Of a stretch of 64,000 nt of DNA, positions 52,058 to 61,348 are shown piece by piece. Position 1 is the stretch's first letter. Every line of letters starts with the position of its first letter. The notes under the pieces are model-generated. The model had not been told where the DNA came from and made no database searches. It was given only the letters and a program-made list of their open reading frames with translations. Position numbers and translations under genes: made by a program. Source of the stretch: Bdellovibrio bacteriovorus (GTDB taxonomy: Bacteria; Bdellovibrionota; Bdellovibrionia; Bdellovibrionales; Bdellovibrionaceae); NCBI RefSeq assembly GCF_002208115.1, contig NZ_CP020946.1:620001-684000 (forward strand), read 5' to 3'.

Positions 52058-53200
52058 ATGTTGAGATATCTGTCCAGCAGCCTGTTTCTTGCCATCATCA
52101 CTCTTTTAGGAATCGGGCTGGTTCAAGTTTATTCTTCCAGTTTTATCTTCGCGATCGAATCCTATGGCGACGGTCTGTTCTTCTTCAAACGACAATTGAT
52201 TTTCACGATTCTGGCCATGGGCGTGCTGGTGACCACCATCCATATTCCATTCCGTTACATTGAAAAATACGGTTGGGCTTTGTGGCTGGTGGCGACACTG
52301 GGGGTGTTGGCGACTTTCGTTCCGGGCCTGGGGGTTCGTGTGGGTGGAGCGATCCGCTGGATTCAGTTGCCATTCGGGGTGCGCTTTGAGCCGGGCGAAC
52401 TTTTGAAAATCGCCTTCAGTGTGTGGTTTGCAAGTTTGCTGTGCCGTCAGGAAAACTTCCTGGGGCGTGTTAAGTGGCACTGGATTTTTGTGGCCCTGGT
52501 GGCTCCGATGGCGTTGCTGCTGAAACAACCTGACTTTGGAACCTTTGCCATCATCGTCATGGTGGCGGTGACTTTGTTGTTTGCCTTCGGTTTGCAGTGG
52601 AAATACATCATTGGTGCGGTGGCGGTGATGATTCCGGCGTTCTATTTCCTGGTGATGAGTGTGCCTTACCGCCGCGCACGTGTTCTGGCCTTCCTGGATC
52701 CATGGGCGGACCCGGCGCAAAAAGGCTTCCAGGTGATTCAAAGTATGCTGAGTTTCCATTCCGGCGGATTGACCGGCGCAGGTCTGGGGCAAGGGCAGGG
52801 GAAACTGTTCTTCCTTCCAGAGGCGCACACCGACTTCACCCTGGCCGTGCTGGGTGAAGAAATGGGCTTTGTCGGTTTCGTTCTGATTTTGGCATTGTAC
52901 GGTTTTGTTGTTTTCCGCGGAATGCAGATTGCGGTCAAAGCTGAGGAGCCATTCAAAAGAGCATTGGCTCTGGGTTTGTCAGTGACATTTGGCTTGAGTG
53001 TATTTATCAATGCAGGGGTGGTGATGGGACTTCTTCCCACCAAAGGTTTGACTCTTCCGTTCTTGAGTTACGGGGGAAGCTCTTTGGTGTCCCTGTGCTT
53101 TATGTTTGGACTTATTCTGAACATCGAGAACTCTTTCGAAGAAGACAAGTTTTCCCGTCGCTTTGGTTCCCGTTGGACAGCTTCAAAGGTGAAAAATTAA
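52058..53200 (+). CDS. ftsW: septal peptidoglycan polymerase FtsW
   Basis: FtsW is the SEDS-family glycosyltransferase working with FtsI at the septum. About ten spans and the motifs KRQLIFTILAMG, RWIQLPFGVRFEPGELLKI, GLGQGQGKLFFLPEAHTDFTLAVLGEEMGFVG and the C-terminal FLSYGGSSLV are present. ATG 52058 has GGGAG upstream; an in-frame start at 52028 gives ten extra residues. murG follows after one base. Confidence 0.96.
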   Translation: MLRYLSSSLFLAIITLLGIGLVQVYSSSFIFAIESYGDGLFFFKRQLIFTILAMGVLVTTIHIPFRYIEKYGWALWLVATLGVLATFVPGLGVRVGGAIRWIQLPFGVRFEPGELLKIAFSVWFASLLCRQENFLGRVKWHWIFVALVAPMALLLKQPDFGTFAIIVMVAVTLLFAFGLQWKYIIGAVAVMIPAFYFLVMSVPYRRARVLAFLDPWADPAQKGFQVIQSMLSFHSGGLTGAGLGQGQGKLFFLPEAHTDFTLAVLGEEMGFVGFVLILALYGFVVFRGMQIAVKAEEPFKRALALGLSVTFGLSVFINAGVVMGLLPTKGLTLPFLSYGGSSLVSLCFMFGLILNIENSFEEDKFSRRFGSRWTASKVKN

Positions 53201-53201
53201 A

Positions 53202-54275
53202 ATGACTGTTAAGAAAAATATCGTGATCGCCGGCGGAGGCACTGGCGGACACATCTATCCGGGTATTGCCATCGCCCGGGCTTTGCAAAAGCTTGATCCC
53301 AGCATCGAGGTGCACTTTGTCGGCACGGCTCGGGGTCTTGAAAGCAAGATTGTTCCTCGCGAGGGTTTCCCTCTGCATCTGATCGAATCCGGTCAATTAA
53401 ATGTGAAAAGTCCGATTCAGAAACTGAAGACCCTGTTGAAGATTCCGGTGGGTCTGTGGCAATCCATCCGTTTGCTGGGGCAGCTAAAGCCTTTGTATGT
53501 GATCGGGGTGGGTGGTTATGCTTCCGGTCCGTTTGTGCTGGCAGCCAGCATTATTGGCTTTAACACGGCGGTGTGGGAACCCAATGCAATGCCAGGCATG
53601 GCCAACCGTATCTTGTCCCGCTTTGTCGACAAGTGCTTTGTGGTTTTCAACGAAGCTAAAAAACATCTCAAGGGTGACAGCATCATCCAAACCGGTATGC
53701 CGGTTCGTGCTGAAATCGAAGCGGCTGTGCACAGCACCTCTGAAAATCAAAAATTCCACCTGCTGGCTTTTGGCGGCAGTCAGGGATCCCGTATCATCAA
53801 CAACTGTCTGAGCGATGCCGTGATGAGCGGGGGGGAATGGGTGAAAGACCTTTCTGTCGTTCATCAGTTGGGCAGCGCGGATCTTGAGCGAGTGACTGAA
53901 AAGTACAAAAATGCGCCGTGCGAAGTGCAGCCGTTTGAGTTCATCTATGACATGGCCAAGTATTATCAGTGGGCTGACATCATTGTCTGCCGTGGTGGGG
54001 CCAGCTCGATTGCGGAAGCGGCGGCGTTTGGCATTATTCCTATCATTGTGCCTTTGCCGGCTGCGGACGACCATCAGCAGAAGAATGCAGAAAGCCTGGT
54101 GCAGAAAAATGCCGGCCGGATGATTCTGCAGAAAGATTTAACGCCGGAAAGGTTGATTTCAGAAGTCCAATCTTTGCGGGCCGATAAAGATTTGCGCGAT
54201 CAAATGGTTCGGAATATAAAGAACTTCTATATCCCTCATTCTGCGACCGTGATCGCAAAGGAAATCCTGCAATGA
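53202..54275 (+). CDS. murG: UDP-GlcNAc transferase MurG
   Basis: MurG adds GlcNAc to lipid I to make lipid II. The family signature is IAGGGTGGHIYPGIAIARAL at the N-terminus, GVGGYASGPFVLAA, WEPNAMPGMANR, FGGSQGSRIIN, and a C-terminal CRGGASSIAEAAAFG. It ends overlapping murC by four bases. Confidence 0.97.
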   Translation: MTVKKNIVIAGGGTGGHIYPGIAIARALQKLDPSIEVHFVGTARGLESKIVPREGFPLHLIESGQLNVKSPIQKLKTLLKIPVGLWQSIRLLGQLKPLYVIGVGGYASGPFVLAASIIGFNTAVWEPNAMPGMANRILSRFVDKCFVVFNEAKKHLKGDSIIQTGMPVRAEIEAAVHSTSENQKFHLLAFGGSQGSRIINNCLSDAVMSGGEWVKDLSVVHQLGSADLERVTEKYKNAPCEVQPFEFIYDMAKYYQWADIIVCRGGASSIAEAAAFGIIPIIVPLPAADDHQQKNAESLVQKNAGRMILQKDLTPERLISEVQSLRADKDLRDQMVRNIKNFYIPHSATVIAKEILQ

Positions 54276-55633
54276 AGTTACAGCACGCCAAATTCCATTT
54301 CGTAGGTATTGGAGGCATCGGTATGTGCGGCCTCGCGGAGCTGTTGCACAATATCGGCGCGAAAGTATCCGGCAGTGACCAGGCTGAAAACGCCAACACG
54401 GAAAGACTGAAAGAACTGGGTGTGAAGGTCTTTAAAGGCCACGCTTCCAGCAACGTGGGGGACGCTGACGTTGTGGTCTATTCCAGTGCGATTCAATACG
54501 GAAACCCCGAGATCTCCGAAGCGCGCGCTCGGCAGATTCCTCTGATCCCGCGTGCCGAGGCTTTGGCGGAAATCATGCGCCTGAAGCGCGGTATCGCAGT
54601 GGCGGGGACGCACGGAAAGACCACCACAACGTCCATGACTTCTGCGATTTTCCTGGAGGCCAACCTAAGCCCGACGATTGTGATCGGCGGCCGCTTTGAA
54701 CTGATCAAGTCCACAGCGATGCTGGGTTCCGGTGAATGGCTGGTGGCCGAAGCCGATGAGTCCGACGGAAGCTTCCACAAGCTGTCCCCGGAAATTGCGA
54801 TCATCACCAATATTGACTCGGACCACCTGGAACACTTCAAGACCTTTGAAAATGTGCAGAAGTCTTTCCACGACTTCGCGATGAAAGTTCCTTTCTATGG
54901 CAAGGTCATCGTGTGTGGCGATGATCCGCTGGTTCGTCAGATCTTTGAAAACTTCCCGAAAAGAATCCTGTTCTATGGCTTCGATGAAAAGAACGATTTG
55001 GTTGTGACCGGAGAGCAGGGGCACTATGCGGTTCACCGCAATGATCGTCTTCTGGGTACAAAACATCTGGTGGGTGAGTTCAATCTAAAGGTTCCGGGTC
55101 GTCACAATGCTTTGAATGCGGTGGCGGCGATTTGTGCGGGTGTGGCCGCGGGGATTCCGTTTGCAACATGCGCCAAGGGTCTTCAGCGCTATGAAGGCGT
55201 GGATCGTCGATTCCACTTCAAGGGCGAGAAAAAAGGCATCAAAATTTACGATGACTATGGTCACCATCCGACTGAAGTGCGCGCCGTTTTGCAGGCCTTC
55301 CGTGAAAAGTATCCGAAGCAGAGACTGGTGGTTTTCTTCCAGCCGCATCGTTATTCCCGCACACAGCACTGCTGGCATGACTTTACCACGGCCTTTATGG
55401 AAGCCGATCAGGTTCTGCTGACAGATATCTATCCGGCGGGTGAAGCGCCAATTCCAGGCGTGACCAGTGAAAAGCTGGCTTCAGAAATGAAACATGAACA
55501 CGCCCAGTATTTTGTGCGTGATGAAAAAGCGACTCAGAAAATTCTGGGCATGTTGAAAGAAGGCGACGTGTTTGTCACCCTCGGTGCCGGAGACGGCTGG
55601 AAACTGGGACTGGATGTCCTGAATCAGCTTTAA
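54272..55633 (+). CDS. murC: UDP-MurNAc-alanine ligase MurC
   Basis: MurC adds L-Ala to UDP-MurNAc, the first peptide step. Motifs: FVGIGGIGMCGLAELL, VAGTHGKTTTTSM, EADESDGSFHKL, NIDSDHLEHF and YDDYGHHPTEVRAVL. The stop overlaps the converging dehydrogenase gene by four bases. In many bacteria murB and ddl follow here; neither is present. Confidence 0.97.
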   Translation: MKLQHAKFHFVGIGGIGMCGLAELLHNIGAKVSGSDQAENANTERLKELGVKVFKGHASSNVGDADVVVYSSAIQYGNPEISEARARQIPLIPRAEALAEIMRLKRGIAVAGTHGKTTTTSMTSAIFLEANLSPTIVIGGRFELIKSTAMLGSGEWLVAEADESDGSFHKLSPEIAIITNIDSDHLEHFKTFENVQKSFHDFAMKVPFYGKVIVCGDDPLVRQIFENFPKRILFYGFDEKNDLVVTGEQGHYAVHRNDRLLGTKHLVGEFNLKVPGRHNALNAVAAICAGVAAGIPFATCAKGLQRYEGVDRRFHFKGEKKGIKIYDDYGHHPTEVRAVLQAFREKYPKQRLVVFFQPHRYSRTQHCWHDFTTAFMEADQVLLTDIYPAGEAPIPGVTSEKLASEMKHEHAQYFVRDEKATQKILGMLKEGDVFVTLGAGDGWKLGLDVLNQL

Positions 55634-56589
55634 TACAAAGAATCCCCGGGGCGTTGGCCTTCCAGCGCCGCGGTGACATTGTCCAAAGCCCGGTGACCCA
55701 TGGCGGATCGGGTTTCGACCGTCGCACTTCCCATGTGCGGAGTTAAAAACACATTCGGAAAATCACGCAGCTTCAAGTTGTAATCAGGTTCATGGCAGAA
55801 CACATCAAGTCCGGCCGCAAACAGATGACCGCTTTGCAGCGCTTTGATCAAAGCATCCTCATTCACCAGATTCCCGCGCCCTACATTCACCAGCACCGCG
55901 TTTTTCGGTAGCAGCGAAAAGCTTTTGCTGTCCATGATGCCATTGGTTTCCGGAGTGCTGGGTGCATTTAAGGAAATGATCTGACAGTGCGGAAGCATGT
56001 TGTGGAAGTTTTTAAAATACACGGCATCTTTTTCAAGTTCCGGCGGCAATCGTTTGTTGTTGCAATAGATGATCTTCATGCCAAAACCGCGGGCGCGGTC
56101 GGCAAGAGCCCGGCCGATGCGGCCCATGCCCAGAATCCCCAAAGTTTTGCCGCTGACCTGCAGGCCCAGCATGTCCGTCTGGCTGTAGGTTTTTCTCCAG
56201 CCGTCCTGCATGATGGACAGATACTCGCGTCCGCGACGGCAGGCATTTAAAAGCAGCATCATTCCCAGATCCGCCGTGCACTCGGTCAGCACTTCCGGAG
56301 TGTTACTAAGAAGGATGCCGCGCTCTTTGGCGGCACTGATATCCAGGTGTTCAAATCCCACACTGGAGGTGGCGATGATTTTTACGGAATCGGGCAGAGC
56401 TTTAATGACATCGGCAGTAATTTTCTGACGGGGTACAACCACGATGGCAGCAGGCTGGATCTTGTGAACCTGATCCAGCATTTCTTCGACGGAAAGTTCT
56501 TTGGCCGAAATCGTGGCTTTGAACTGACTTAATGCGCGTTCAAGGACCGAAGCCGGTGGCAGAAAGGAAAAGAGCAGGATGTGTTTCAT
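55630..56589 (-). CDS. D-isomer-specific 2-hydroxyacid dehydrogenase
   Basis: An NAD-dependent dehydrogenase. The nucleotide site is LGILGMGRIGRALADRARGFGMK, the catalytic Arg sits in VNVGRGNLVNEDAL, Glu in DVFCHEPDYN and His in TPHMGSATVETR. Length 319 and pattern are close to glyoxylate/hydroxypyruvate reductases, but the substrate is not certain. It starts the minus-strand block between murC and ftsQ. Confidence 0.92.
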   Translation of the reverse strand: MKHILLFSFLPPASVLERALSQFKATISAKELSVEEMLDQVHKIQPAAIVVVPRQKITADVIKALPDSVKIIATSSVGFEHLDISAAKERGILLSNTPEVLTECTADLGMMLLLNACRRGREYLSIMQDGWRKTYSQTDMLGLQVSGKTLGILGMGRIGRALADRARGFGMKIIYCNNKRLPPELEKDAVYFKNFHNMLPHCQIISLNAPSTPETNGIMDSKSFSLLPKNAVLVNVGRGNLVNEDALIKALQSGHLFAAGLDVFCHEPDYNLKLRDFPNVFLTPHMGSATVETRSAMGHRALDNVTAALEGQRPGDSLY

Positions 56590-56633
56590 CGAGGCCTCCA
56601 GTGTTTACGTTGTAAACCCCGCAGGCCTTCGGG

Positions 56634-58457
56634 TCAATTTGCTATACGATTCATGCAATTCCAGTTGGCTTTGAAGCGGTTGCCTTGAATTTTCATTGAA
56701 GAGGCCAAAGCAAGACATTCGGACCGGCTCAATTGTTTTTGTTCAGACAATTTGGACCAGCAGTACCAACGAACATTGTCGGAACTCTCTACATCGGCAT
56801 TGCGATCGGCCGCTTCAAGACACGACCCCAGGTGGATATCGTGGTTAAATCGGGTCAAACAATTCCAGTCGACGCCGGTCACACTTTGTGTTTCAAAACG
56901 GCGGGCGAAAAGATGACATTTCAAAGGATTGTCAATCAGCGGTTCAAACTGGTTGTAACAATACCAGCGATAGCCATCGCGGGATTCAGCGTTGTCACCG
57001 GAAGCCGCTTTCTGCAAACATGTTTCCACCATTTGCGGCAGCATTTCTGTCGGGGCCTTCAGGCCGATGCTGTAGCTCATGTCCAGACGGTCGCGTTGTG
57101 GCCATTGGGCCGAGGCTTTCAGCAACTGACTGAAATCGTGGGAATACAAACGGCCCTTGAGCGCGCGCAAAGCTTCGCGACGAATCGGGGATTCGTTGCT
57201 GTACATCATCTCTTTCAGAAGGCCTTCGATGCCCATGTCATAGCTTCCGAAGCATTGGGACAGGCGCGGGATGAATTGCCATGCATCGGAAGTATATTGC
57301 AGCCAACTGGCTTTCAGCTCGGTGGTCTTCAGCAGATCCTTCATGGCGCAGAACTGGTCTGTCACGATAAAGTTCAAACCGTCCCCTAGTCGCTGACGGA
57401 TCAGGCGTTCCTGCTGTTCAGCTTTCACCATATCCGGGAGAAGTCCCAATTGCGCCTGCAGATCCAGGAATTGCATTTTCATTTTCAGTGGCAAAGAGCG
57501 CGCAGAGCCGATTTGCAGGAAGAAGTTTTCAAAGTTGCGGGTGGCTTCAGCCGAAGCACGCAAAGTGTCCTGCAGCAGCGCCATGAACAGCGGATTCTGG
57601 GTCGCTTCCAAAAGAGGTTCATAGTATTTCTTCAGATGCAGTTTCTTGGCCAGGAAATGGATGGCTTCGCGATTTTCGTTGATGCTTTCAGAATACGCGT
57701 TGCAGGTCAGGGCCTTGTAGTTTGGATCGGACTCGGTCTTGGGTGCGACGATGCGATAGCTCATCCCGGCAAAAAGCTGATTCAGCTTTTTTGTATCCGG
57801 GCCTTTGCTGAACAGAGTCTGTGCGCTGGTGTCGCGCAGGGCTTTCTTCAGCAGGGGGCCTGCGACTTTTCCCATGGGTCCGGTGCTGGTGAAACCATGC
57901 AGGCGCTCGACGTTGTTAAAGGCCGAAGAAAAGATCTGACTGATGCTCATGCCGTATTCGGAATAGCGGGAAAAAGCCACGCGTTCAGCAAGGTCACGGG
58001 GAAATCCGTTCTTGATCAGAACTTCCACGTACTCTTCAATCGAGCGTTTGTCCGGGGTTTTGCTGGAAAGGGTGTTGCAGCCCATCAGGAAGACGTCTTT
58101 GGGTTTGCTTAAAATCCCCGGGCAGGAGTTTTCGCAGCTCAGCCTTTCGATTTCCTTCAGATCCAGAGTGGTGCTGTTGCCTTCCCCAAAGAACACGCCC
58201 CCAAAGTGGCCGGAAATCAAAAGCACGTCACATTGAATGCCGGAGTTGCAGGCGTTTTGCAGCCAGCGGGGGTTCTTGCCTTCCGTGGGAACAAGCTCGG
58301 TGATCTCGACATCCTGGGAAGCGTAAAGCTGTCTCAACGCCTCTTTTTCGTCCGCGGAATTCAGGGTCATTGTGCAAATGCGTTTGGTGGCCGCTTCGAC
58401 AGAAGGGCTCCCAAGCATAACCAGCAGTCCAAGACAGAGCAGGGATTTCAGTTTCAT
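56634..58457 (-). CDS. secreted CHAT/caspase-like protein with C-terminal Cys repeats
   Basis: A 607-residue exported protein (signal peptide MKLKSLLCLGLLVMLGSPSVEA). Residues about 25-150 resemble the clan-CD caspase/CHAT fold: a core strand CDVLLISGHFGG with candidate catalytic His84, a strand-helix DLKEIERLSC, and DVFLMGCNTL with candidate catalytic Cys127. Residues 150-475 are helical and unfamiliar. The last 130 residues are four repeats of about 33-35 residues, each with two Cys 19-20 apart and ending R-W-Y-C or D/N-W-N-C. These are the same units as in the 149-aa protein at 20576-21025. Activity is inferred and untested. Confidence 0.72.
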   Translation of the reverse strand: MKLKSLLCLGLLVMLGSPSVEAATKRICTMTLNSADEKEALRQLYASQDVEITELVPTEGKNPRWLQNACNSGIQCDVLLISGHFGGVFFGEGNSTTLDLKEIERLSCENSCPGILSKPKDVFLMGCNTLSSKTPDKRSIEEYVEVLIKNGFPRDLAERVAFSRYSEYGMSISQIFSSAFNNVERLHGFTSTGPMGKVAGPLLKKALRDTSAQTLFSKGPDTKKLNQLFAGMSYRIVAPKTESDPNYKALTCNAYSESINENREAIHFLAKKLHLKKYYEPLLEATQNPLFMALLQDTLRASAEATRNFENFFLQIGSARSLPLKMKMQFLDLQAQLGLLPDMVKAEQQERLIRQRLGDGLNFIVTDQFCAMKDLLKTTELKASWLQYTSDAWQFIPRLSQCFGSYDMGIEGLLKEMMYSNESPIRREALRALKGRLYSHDFSQLLKASAQWPQRDRLDMSYSIGLKAPTEMLPQMVETCLQKAASGDNAESRDGYRWYCYNQFEPLIDNPLKCHLFARRFETQSVTGVDWNCLTRFNHDIHLGSCLEAADRNADVESSDNVRWYCWSKLSEQKQLSRSECLALASSMKIQGNRFKANWNCMNRIAN

Positions 58458-58552
58458 ACCCGCAAAAACTGCAAAGGGCTGTCCAGCGCCAGTTAAGAAT
58501 CAGGCAAGGAGGAGCGTCCATGGCTTGCGCATATGACAAAATGGGGAAGACG

Positions 58553-58586
58553 AAAAAAGGGTGTCTCGTTTTGAGACACCCTTTTT
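58553..58586. terminator. terminator after the heme-MCP gene
   Basis: GGGTGTCTC and GAGACACCC form a perfect nine-bp stem flanked by A6 and T5. The chemoreceptor gene ends 12 bases away on the minus strand. Confidence 0.85.
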
Positions 58587-58598
58587 GGGGGATAAAAA

Positions 58599-60128
58599 TC
58601 AGGCGGCTTTGCGACCTTCGACGACCGAGATCAGTTCCTGAACCATCGAATCCATCTGCTGGGATCGCTGGGCAAGCTCTTCAGCGGCCGAGGCACATTC
58701 ACCCGCGGCCGAGGCATTGTTCTGGGTCACACGATCCAGTTCATTGATGGACATGTTGATCGAGCTGACCCCCTGGGACTGCTCCGTGCTGGCGGTGGAG
58801 ATTTCAATATTCAACGCCGTCAGTTTTTCGATCTGCACCACGATTTCATTCAGCATCGTGCCGCTGGCCTGAACAACCTCGTGACCGCTTTCAATTTTGT
58901 GAACGCTGTCCTCGATCAGGGTGGCGATCTCTTTGGCGGACGTGGCACTTCTTTGTGCCAGTGCGCGCACGGCCTCCGCAACTACGGCGAAGCCTTTGCC
59001 TTGCTCTCCGGCGCGGGCCGCTTCCACTGCCGCATTCAGGGCCAGAAGATTGGTCTGGAAGGCGATATCGTCAATAACTGAGATGATCTCTTCGATCTTC
59101 TTGGAGCTCTTCGCAATGTCATCCATGGAAAGAATCAGCTTTTCGACCTCATCTTTGCCATGGCGGGCTTTGACCTGCGCGGTTTCAGCCAGTGAGCGGG
59201 CTTCGTTGGTGTGTCCGGCATTCAGCTTGATCATGCTCGACATTTCCTCGGTGGCCGAAGTCGTCTGTTCGATGGAGGCCGCGGCCGTCGTGGCGGCGCT
59301 GCTGAGGTCTTGAGAGGACTTGGAGATTTCAGAGCTGGCTTGGGCGACACTGGTGCCTGTTTCTTTCAGTTTCACCGCGATGCCGGAAAGGGCCTTCATT
59401 GGGCGGTTTAACACCACAAAGGCCAGGCCCATGGCAACAATCGACAGGCCCACGGCAACAAGCACGATGTACATGGTGGCATCGGTAGCTGCGGCTTTGA
59501 CTTTGTCTTTGCTTGAAATCACAGCGAAACCGCCATGCAGTTTACCGTCGGACCAGTCTTCCATGGGATAGCCCAGAATGTCCTTGCCGTTTTTCCAAGG
59601 GGACTGGGAAGGGGAGCCGTGGCAGTTCATGCACCCCTGACTGGATGAAAGGCGCACCGGACGGTATACGATCACGTGATTGTCGGTGGTTGCCGTGAGC
59701 TCTTCCAATTTTGGATCGGCCTCAAATTTTTTCAGAATGTCCATTTCTTCCTGAGTGGCGCGATTGTCCGAATTGCGCGGTTCACCCGAGAAAATGCGGA
59801 AAGTATAGCCTTCCTTTTCAGCGCCTTCAGCGCCCACTTTCATTGCGGCAAAGATGGGAACCTGCTTCAGGATGGCCATTTTGGATTCTTTGGAAAGATT
59901 GCCATCAGGATGATCCTCGATGGCCTTTTCGATGCTGGCTTTTAATCCACCCTGGGAAGCCACGTAAGAGCGCACGGCTTCCAGGCGGGAAAGGATCGCT
60001 TCTGATTTTTCGACCAGATGGGATTCGCCTTCGTGCGAGATGCGGGATGATGCCACGATCACAGCTGCGGTCGTGCAGATCACGCAAGCAGTGCCAATAC
60101 TGATCATAACTTTGGTGCTGAACTTCAC
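58599..60128 (-). CDS. chemoreceptor with c-type heme sensor domain (Tll0287-like)
   Basis: A 509-residue methyl-accepting protein. Span 1 lies at about 7-28; the periplasmic domain, of the DUF3365/Tll0287 kind, carries the heme c site C166-M-N-C-H170 and the following [23 protein letters not shown]. Span 2 at about 214-236 leads to the signalling hairpin with [43 protein letters not shown]. Covalent heme suggests redox or gas (O2, NO) sensing. Start is GTG 60128 after AGGTTT. A close paralogue lies at 61349-62887, on the other side of the UspA gene. Confidence 0.93.
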   Translation of the reverse strand: MKFSTKVMISIGTACVICTTAAVIVASSRISHEGESHLVEKSEAILSRLEAVRSYVASQGGLKASIEKAIEDHPDGNLSKESKMAILKQVPIFAAMKVGAEGAEKEGYTFRIFSGEPRNSDNRATQEEMDILKKFEADPKLEELTATTDNHVIVYRPVRLSSSQGCMNCHGSPSQSPWKNGKDILGYPMEDWSDGKLHGGFAVISSKDKVKAAATDATMYIVLVAVGLSIVAMGLAFVVLNRPMKALSGIAVKLKETGTSVAQASSEISKSSQDLSSAATTAAASIEQTTSATEEMSSMIKLNAGHTNEARSLAETAQVKARHGKDEVEKLILSMDDIAKSSKKIEEIISVIDDIAFQTNLLALNAAVEAARAGEQGKGFAVVAEAVRALAQRSATSAKEIATLIEDSVHKIESGHEVVQASGTMLNEIVVQIEKLTALNIEISTASTEQSQGVSSINMSINELDRVTQNNASAAGECASAAEELAQRSQQMDSMVQELISVVEGRKAA

Positions 60129-60280
60129 TTTGAAACCTCTTGTTCCTTATTTTGTTTAATTGGAATGAGGCTCTTATCGAACAAAAGCTCTGTAATCTTC
60201 CTTACAAATGTGAGAAGCCATCTCCACCGGGCGGGGGATATTTCTTAATAACTTGTCCGGCGAGCGTTTAAAATTGAAGT

Positions 60281-60311
60281 AAAAAAAGGCAGGTGACTAA
60301 GCACCTGCCTT
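60281..60311 (-). terminator. terminator after the UspA gene
   Basis: AAGGCAGGTG and CACCTGCCTT form a perfect ten-bp stem; on the minus strand it is followed by a run of seven T. Confidence 0.85.
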
Positions 60312-60343
60312 GGGCAATGAATTTGTAATAAAAGGTCGAGCTG

Positions 60344-61270
60344 TTAAGATCTCACAACAATTACAGGAACGGGGGATTTTGCGATCATGTCGCGAAGGTT
60401 GGATCCCAGAAGCGTGCCCAGAAGTCCGCCGTGGCTTTCATCACCCATGCAGATCAGATCGCAGTTGCCGGCAGGTCCCGCAAGGAAGGTGTCCACCAGC
60501 GGAGTTTTTTCCTGCTCAATGATGCCCTCGCAGGAAATGCCCTTGCTGCGCAGACGCTCCAGTTTTTTCTCCATGGAACTCTGGGCGTCTTTTTTGATGT
60601 CAGTATAGATGGTGTCGATACTTGGAGTCGCTTCCCCAGCAGCAAACATGTATTGCTCTACCGTGCGCAAGGTTTCTGCGACGGAATGATAAAGAACAAC
60701 GTGGGCACCCAGTCGTTTCGCCAGACTGACGCCATAGGTTTCAGAGGCGCGGCACTTTTTCGTCAGATCGGTGACGATGGCGATGCGCAGGTCCTTTTTG
60801 GTCGGCAGGCTGTAGTCGTCGCGCTGAGTGCCGGGGCCCAGGATGTAAACGGGCCGCTTCACATTGCGCACTACTTCCTCGGCCACGCTTCCCAGGAAGA
60901 ACCGGTCCATCCCTTTGAGTGCGCGGGACCCGACGATCAAAGCTTCAACGCTGTTGGTGTCTTTGACGGCGTCAGAGATTTCTTTCACTGGCGAGCCGAA
61001 CTTCACAATCAACTTTCCGGGAACAGCAAAGTTGTTCATGACCGGGGCCAGTTGATGATGTTTGTGGCTGATGATTTTGGCTTTTTCAGCATAGGAAAGT
61101 GCCAGTCGTCCCGGAATGTCTTTGAGTGTTTTGATATACAACAAAGACACCGGGCAATTCAGGCGGACAGACAGGTCCGAGGCGAAGCGACGGTTCACCT
61201 GGGATCTTTTCAAAGAGGCTTCGTCTTTATGTTCCAGTTCGTCGGCAATAAGAAGTGAATGAGTGGTCAT
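60344..61270 (-). CDS. tandem universal stress protein (UspA)
   Basis: A 308-residue cytoplasmic protein made of two UspA domains. Both carry the nucleotide-binding end motif G-x2-G-x9-G-[ST]: GSRALKGMDRFFLGSVAEEVV in the first and GDESHGGLLGTLLGSN in the second. UspA proteins bind ATP and help cells survive stress. It stands between two heme-c chemoreceptors on the same strand with terminators around it, which suggests a shared redox or energy signal. That is inference. Confidence 0.9.
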   Translation of the reverse strand: MTTHSLLIADELEHKDEASLKRSQVNRRFASDLSVRLNCPVSLLYIKTLKDIPGRLALSYAEKAKIISHKHHQLAPVMNNFAVPGKLIVKFGSPVKEISDAVKDTNSVEALIVGSRALKGMDRFFLGSVAEEVVRNVKRPVYILGPGTQRDDYSLPTKKDLRIAIVTDLTKKCRASETYGVSLAKRLGAHVVLYHSVAETLRTVEQYMFAAGEATPSIDTIYTDIKKDAQSSMEKKLERLRSKGISCEGIIEQEKTPLVDTFLAGPAGNCDLICMGDESHGGLLGTLLGSNLRDMIAKSPVPVIVVRS

Positions 61271-61348
61271 GCTATCCTCCTTGTCTTGAAGGATAGCACT
61301 TTAACTGCGCGGGTCTATGATTCCCGTCATCATTTGTCTATTTTTGGG

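Noticed and set aside
60128-60343. Extra small gene between the heme chemoreceptor and UspA
   Set aside because: No reading frame with a ribosome site; only a terminator and an AT-rich promoter-like stretch are visible.
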